Assembly (NCBI GenBank): GCA_934725835.1
Contig: CAKVCR010000102.1
Location: 1-8,996, forward strand
Reading direction: 5' to 3'
Length of the DNA: 8,996 nt
From: an uncultured Odoribacter sp.
Lineage (GTDB): Bacteria > Bacteroidota > Bacteroidia > Bacteroidales > Marinifilaceae
The position numbers and the translations under genes are program-made. Under the pieces are notes generated by a model, which did no database searches, had not been told where the DNA came from, and saw only the letters and a list, made by a program, of their open reading frames with translations. Shown piece after piece: positions 5,517-8,996 of this stretch; the stretch's first letter is position 1, and each line of letters begins with the position of its first letter.

Positions 5517-8500
5517 AAGGGAAGTGAAACAGAATCCATTTTTGAAATTGATCCTGAAATTGACAGTGATGAAGACGGTCTACCCGATTATCTAGAAAAA
5601 GAGATCGGCACGGATAGGTACAATGCGGATACTGACGGTGACGGTCTGCCTGATGGTTATGAATACTTTACTCTCGGAACAGACCCTAAAAAAGCTGACA
5701 GCGACGACAATGGGATATCTGACGCTGATGAGGATTTTGACGAGGATCGTCTGACAAACCTTGAGGAATACGAGCTTGGAACAGATCCGTTCAGCAAGGA
5801 CACCGATTATGACGGGCTTTCCGACTATGATGAAGTTAAAATCCACAATACAGATCCTCTGAAATATGATACAGACGGAGATAAAGTATCCGATGGAGAT
5901 GAAATTGAGCTTGGTCTTGACCCTAATAATCCTGCAACAAACGGCTATCCCGATAATGAATACACAACAAAGCAGACAGTCGGCGAGGACAGCTCTGCCC
6001 CTGATTACATAAACACTATTGAAGATAACCCATACACCGTTTCTGTTGAAATTACAGCGGCAGGTGTAGCTGAAAACAACCTGTCCGCAGGCGAAAGCGG
6101 TGACTCATATTCAATTCTCCAGAATGATGCTGTACTCGGCGTTGTTCCTGAGCTTTCTTACAGTGATGGACTTTCTGTTACCGATGTGGTTATTAAGTTT
6201 AAGCTTGATGATTCTGCGGTTGACAACAAGCTTGGCGTATACGCTGACGAACCCGAATTCAATGGAATAAAGAGACTTCAGGTGTTCAAGTATTTTGAGG
6301 ACAACAATATCCTGCTGTCTATCGAAACTTTTTATGACGAAGAAACAAAGACAGTCTATACCCATGTTGACGAGCTTGGTACATACTGCCTTATGGACAT
6401 GGAAATGTGGATAAATTATCTTGAAAACCTTGAGCCGGGCAATTATTATGAAGAAGATGATGAAGTTAAATCCGCAAATATCGCTTTCTGTCTTGATACA
6501 AGATATATTTCCGATGAGAGCAGCTTTGACAGCGTAAAATCTGATATGAAAGCTATTGCCGAGGACGCTTTTGACAGATATACCGATGTTAAGGTATACG
6601 TGTACTATCAGGAAATGGGAATGAGTTTCAGAGCGAAGGATAATTTGCTTATGGATAAAGACGGCAATAATTATTTCACAAGTTATGAAGAAGCTAAAGC
6701 GGCTATTGATGGTATGTCGATGCCCAAAAAGTCGGTTGCATACGATCTTGTTCACGCTTCAAATTATATGATCAATCTTTGCGACAGAAGCTGCAAGGCT
6801 GAAGAACTCGATAAAAATATCATAACAATGTATCACATAGCAAATGATGATAATATTGTCGGCAGTGTAAATGATTCCAAGCAGCTTATTCGGACTGTTG
6901 AGGAGAGCGCATATACTGATGAAAATGACGAACAGGCTTACCGAATAAATGTCAGTGTTATCTGTCCGAATGGAACAGCTAAGGAAAATTCTTATGTGCG
7001 TAAACTTGTTGATGCTTCAAAGGGCATTTTCTATTCCGATAGTACTTCAGAGGTTCAGGTTATGACATTGAATGCCGCTGTGAATAACAATGATCGTAAA
7101 ACAACAAAAGCTGATACTATTAAGAAAAATGTTATTGAGATATGCGGCTACGGAAATGGTACGGAATTTAAGGTTATTTTGTCTACTGGTTTAGTTGGAG
7201 ATATTAACCTCAAGGCGAGACTATGCGAAGGCAGTTTAATTGATTCTGATGAAGATGGATTGTCAGATTGGGATGAAGTTAATATTGAATTAGTAGCTAA
7301 ATATGCAGAGATAAATAGTCAAAGACTTGAAAAGAGAAATGGAAAGTATATAATTAAAACCAATAATTTACCGACAATTGCACAAATTTTGGGCTCGGAT
7401 AATTGGAAGGCTTATACGGAGAATGTTCCATATAAGTTGATGAGATATGCTACTGCTGCAGGCGTTATAGATAAAGATGATTGGCGTATTCTTCCAATTA
7501 ATTCTAATCCTTGTGATGCGGATAGTGATAACGATGGTATTATTGACAAGTATGACAAAAACACTTTAAAATATTGCGAGAATAATAACGATATTAAGGA
7601 TAATTATAACAACGCCTTTGTAACATTTAATCTTGATAAGTCCGATATAATTAAACTTAGTGGTTTGTCAATTCCTTTAAAGGCCTTACCTGATTTGACT
7701 TCAACAACGTTGGAAGTAATTGATAATAAAAATGGCACCGACTATGAGGTCAAATATGTTACAATAACAGATAACGACAGTTGGGTAAGAATTTACTATA
7801 ACGGTGCGTATGGTTATGTTCATAATTCATTTGTTAAAGTTGATGACAGCAACGAAACATTGTTGAAGATAATGTTTAGCGATAAATCTTGTTTAGATGG
7901 TTTAGAGTACACTACTTATTGGACTGCTGGAGGAGGGGCGGTTAAGGTATCAACTGTAACCAAAGGTTTGATTTCACAAGATGAGTTAGGTTTCTTGTAT
8001 CAGATGTGTAAATCTAATGGTATTGATTTTTTACAAATGATTATGATTAGTATGCACGAAACACAATTAGGTACATATCCTACAACATGGAAAGGCGTTG
8101 GTTCTGACGATAGCGAAAAAAAAGGCACTGGGTATATGGCCTGCAATGTTTTGGCTCAACGTAATGTAGCAAGTGCTATTTTTAATGGTGATCTTGTAGT
8201 AAAGTCATGGTCGGATTATGCTATGAGATTAGATAAAAAAAGTGAATACACATATTATTCATCTAAGGGAACCGGTGAATATTATGCTACATGTTGTTCG
8301 CGTGATTGTCATTTTGGTAATTTAGTGTGTGGCGTTGTTTCATTACAAAACAATCTAGAAAATGCTTCAAGAAAGGTTGAAAAAAATGAACAACTATATT
8401 ATGCTTTGTTGTATTATGGAAATAGTTATAATGAAGTAGCTGATATATATAATAAACATTTAGGAGGAGAGGAAACTATGTCGGATGAGTTCCTTTATTG

Positions 8501-8543
8501 CTATAAAATAGTAAAAGATTTTTTTGCTAATAGGAATTTTTAG
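5517..8543 (+). pseudogene. 5'-truncated or startless extracellular TT3-repeat protein with vWA-like, SH3-like and lysozyme-like domains
   Basis: The frame is open for 1008 codons from just after the TAG at 5514 to TAG 8541-8543. The first ATG/GTG/TTG is GTG 6186, which has no ribosome binding site and lies inside homologous-looking sequence, so it is not the original start. Numbered from 5517: TT3 calcium-binding repeats 16-140 (DSDEDGLPD, DTDGDGLPD, DTDYDGLSD); beta-rich region about 150-300; vWA-like region about 319-520 (ANIAFCLDTRY), whose metal-binding DxSxS is lost; two further calcium loops at about 576 and 667; SH3-like domain about 728-776 (VRIYYNGAYGYVHNSFV); lysozyme/SLT-like domain about 817-1008 with candidate catalytic E848 in SMHETQLGT and the late motifs FGNLVCGVVSLQNNL and ALLYYGNSYNEVADIY. 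The expected signal peptide is missing. GC drops near 7200, inside the gene. Either the 5' end was replaced by recombination, or this is a silent cassette. Confidence 0.75.
5562..5934 (+). repeat. Thrombospondin type 3 calcium-binding repeat block
   Basis: Six consecutive units of about 20-23 residues, each starting with an Asp-rich loop of DxDxDGxxD type: DSDEDGLPD, DTDGDGLPD, DSDDNGISD, DEDRLTNLEE (degenerate), DTDYDGLSD and DTDGDKVSD (degenerate). Most are followed by xELGTDP-like linkers. Such repeats bind calcium and stiffen extracellular proteins. The block begins only 16 codons after the upstream TAG. Confidence 0.85.
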
Positions 8544-8580
8544 AATTTGCCAATTATAGTATACTGATAACAAATGGCTA

Positions 8581-8609
8581 ATCAGAAGCATTTGAATAAT
8601 GCTTCTGAT
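8581..8609 (+). terminator. Perfect 12-bp hairpin between the effector-like frame and the next lipoprotein
   Basis: ATCAGAAGCATT (8581-8592) and its exact complement (8598-8609) enclose a 5-nt loop, TGAAT. No U tract follows (ACCTTATC), so it is a weak terminator candidate. It could instead reduce read-through, protect mRNA or bind a regulator. It lies 26 bp before the start of the next lipoprotein gene. Confidence 0.45.
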
Positions 8610-8634
8610 ACCTTATCAAAGGTGTGTGGTGTAA

Positions 8635-8996
8635 TTGAAAAAAAAAATTAAAAGCTTTAATAATCTTTTTTAATGCATTGTTATTTCTAACAAGCTGTTT
8701 CCACAGCAATTTTTCAGATAATAACTTGGAAAATGAGAGCAGAACTACAGACAGCTTTGTTGCCGAGACGGTTTTTAACGAAACTACGGAAGCTACTGCC
8801 GATGAAGATGCTGTTAATGCAAGTTCTACGGAATTAAATGAGGATAATAACGAATTGGAGGCGAATTTTCAGTATTTTATCCCTCTTAAGGAATATTTAA
8901 TAAAATTAAAAGATGATGATACGCTTCTCTTATATTATCCTAATTTAGTGATAAACTTGTTTGATTATGATAATGACGGCAATAGCGATGCACTGG
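8635..8996 (+). CDS. Lipoprotein, N-terminal part, start out of frame at an A10 tract
   Basis: From 8639 to the window edge the frame is open and encodes a clear lipoprotein: a Lys-rich start, hydrophobic core ALIIFFNALLFL and lipobox LTSC, then a Ser/Thr/Glu/Asn-rich linker and a globular part containing FDYDNDGNSDAL, a calcium-loop motif like those of FG-GAP/VCBS-type repeats. A TGA at 8636 precedes it in this frame and no start codon lies between them. The only suitable start, TTG 8635 with AAGGTG at 8619-8624 (10 nt), is one base out of frame across a run of ten A (8638-8647). With nine A the reading would be Met-Lys-Lys-Lys-Leu-Lys and continue correctly. This could be a phase-variable or slippage-decoded gene, a recent frameshift, or a sequencing error. 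The C-terminus is outside the window. It may be the partner of the preceding lysozyme-like frame. Confidence 0.65.
8638..8647 (+). repeat. Homopolymer A10 at the start of a lipoprotein gene
   Basis: Ten consecutive A directly follow the TTG at 8635. One base fewer would place that start in frame with the lipoprotein signal sequence. Tracts of this length are prone to replication and transcription slippage and to sequencing error. Confidence 0.75.

Noticed and set aside
5538..5540. ATT at 5538 as a rare start codon for the TT3 protein
   Set aside because: The purine-rich stretch at 5517-5524 is 13 nt away, ATT starts are very rare, and the resulting protein would lack any signal peptide although TT3/vWA proteins are extracellular.
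5592..5846. 84-codon - strand frame opposite the TT3 repeats
   Set aside because: It mirrors the periodic Asp-codon repeats of the sense strand and has no independent coding evidence.
6111..6755. 214-codon open frame on the - strand
   Set aside because: It is fully antisense to a well-supported coding region, has no ribosome binding site and encodes low-complexity hydrophobic sequence typical of antisense shadows.
6186..8543. GTG at 6186 as the true start of the long gene
   Set aside because: No ribosome binding site precedes it, and the same frame is open and encodes clear TT3 repeats for 223 codons upstream.
8547..8565. Promoter TTGCCA/TATACT ahead of the last lipoprotein
   Set aside because: The spacing between the two hexamers is only 7 bp; with proper spacing no acceptable -35 is present.

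Overview
The window looks like accessory DNA from a low-to-moderate-GC Firmicute, most likely a Ruminococcus-type Oscillospiraceae. This rests on an AgrA/AgrC-type regulator pair, lipoproteins with short Lys-rich signal peptides, a ParB-like protein of the kind carried by clostridial conjugative elements, and a large extracellular protein with thrombospondin type 3 (TT3) calcium-binding repeats. The taxonomic call is an inference; no rRNA or housekeeping marker is present. Base composition is mosaic: GC is about 40-50% in the first 800 bases and from 5517 to about 7200, and about 25% in 3360-4420 and after about 7250.

Layout, all on the + strand. 1-801: the end of a ParB-like gene of a probable mobile element and an 84-codon companion, closed by a 15-bp perfect hairpin. 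901-3043: a sigmaA-type promoter driving a LytTR response regulator and a GHKL sensor kinase (AgrA/AgrC type), closed by a strong terminator. 3152-4567: a regulated promoter, a previously uncalled 33-aa cationic peptide gene, and a lipoprotein gene coupled to it, closed by a terminator. 4568-4929: about 360 bp with no convincing gene. 4930-5516: a second promoter of the same design driving a small membrane-anchored protein that resembles DUF4829. 5517-8543: 1008 open codons with no start codon, encoding TT3 repeats, a beta-rich region, a degenerate vWA-like region, two more TT3-like loops, an SH3-like domain and a C-terminal domain laid out like a lysozyme/SLT transglycosylase. 8635-8996: the start of another lipoprotein, out of frame at a run of ten A.

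The strongest new signal is a matched pair of promoters. At 3152/3174 and again at 4930/4952 a 9-bp element, TTYACTRCA, is repeated directly with a 22-bp period. In both places a third shared block, AATGTCAA, starts 20 bp after the second repeat and a -10-like hexamer starts 37 bp after it. This is the geometry of LytTR (AgrA-class) operators, and a LytTR regulator is encoded directly upstream. I infer a small quorum-sensing-like regulon: sensor kinase to LytTR regulator to two promoters, controlling a cationic peptide with a lipoprotein and a membrane-anchored protein.

The startless TT3/lysozyme-like frame, flanked by small membrane-anchored or lipoprotein genes, resembles a displaced or silent polymorphic-effector cassette with immunity-type neighbours. 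That reading is a hypothesis. Simple 5' truncation by recombination explains the same sequence.
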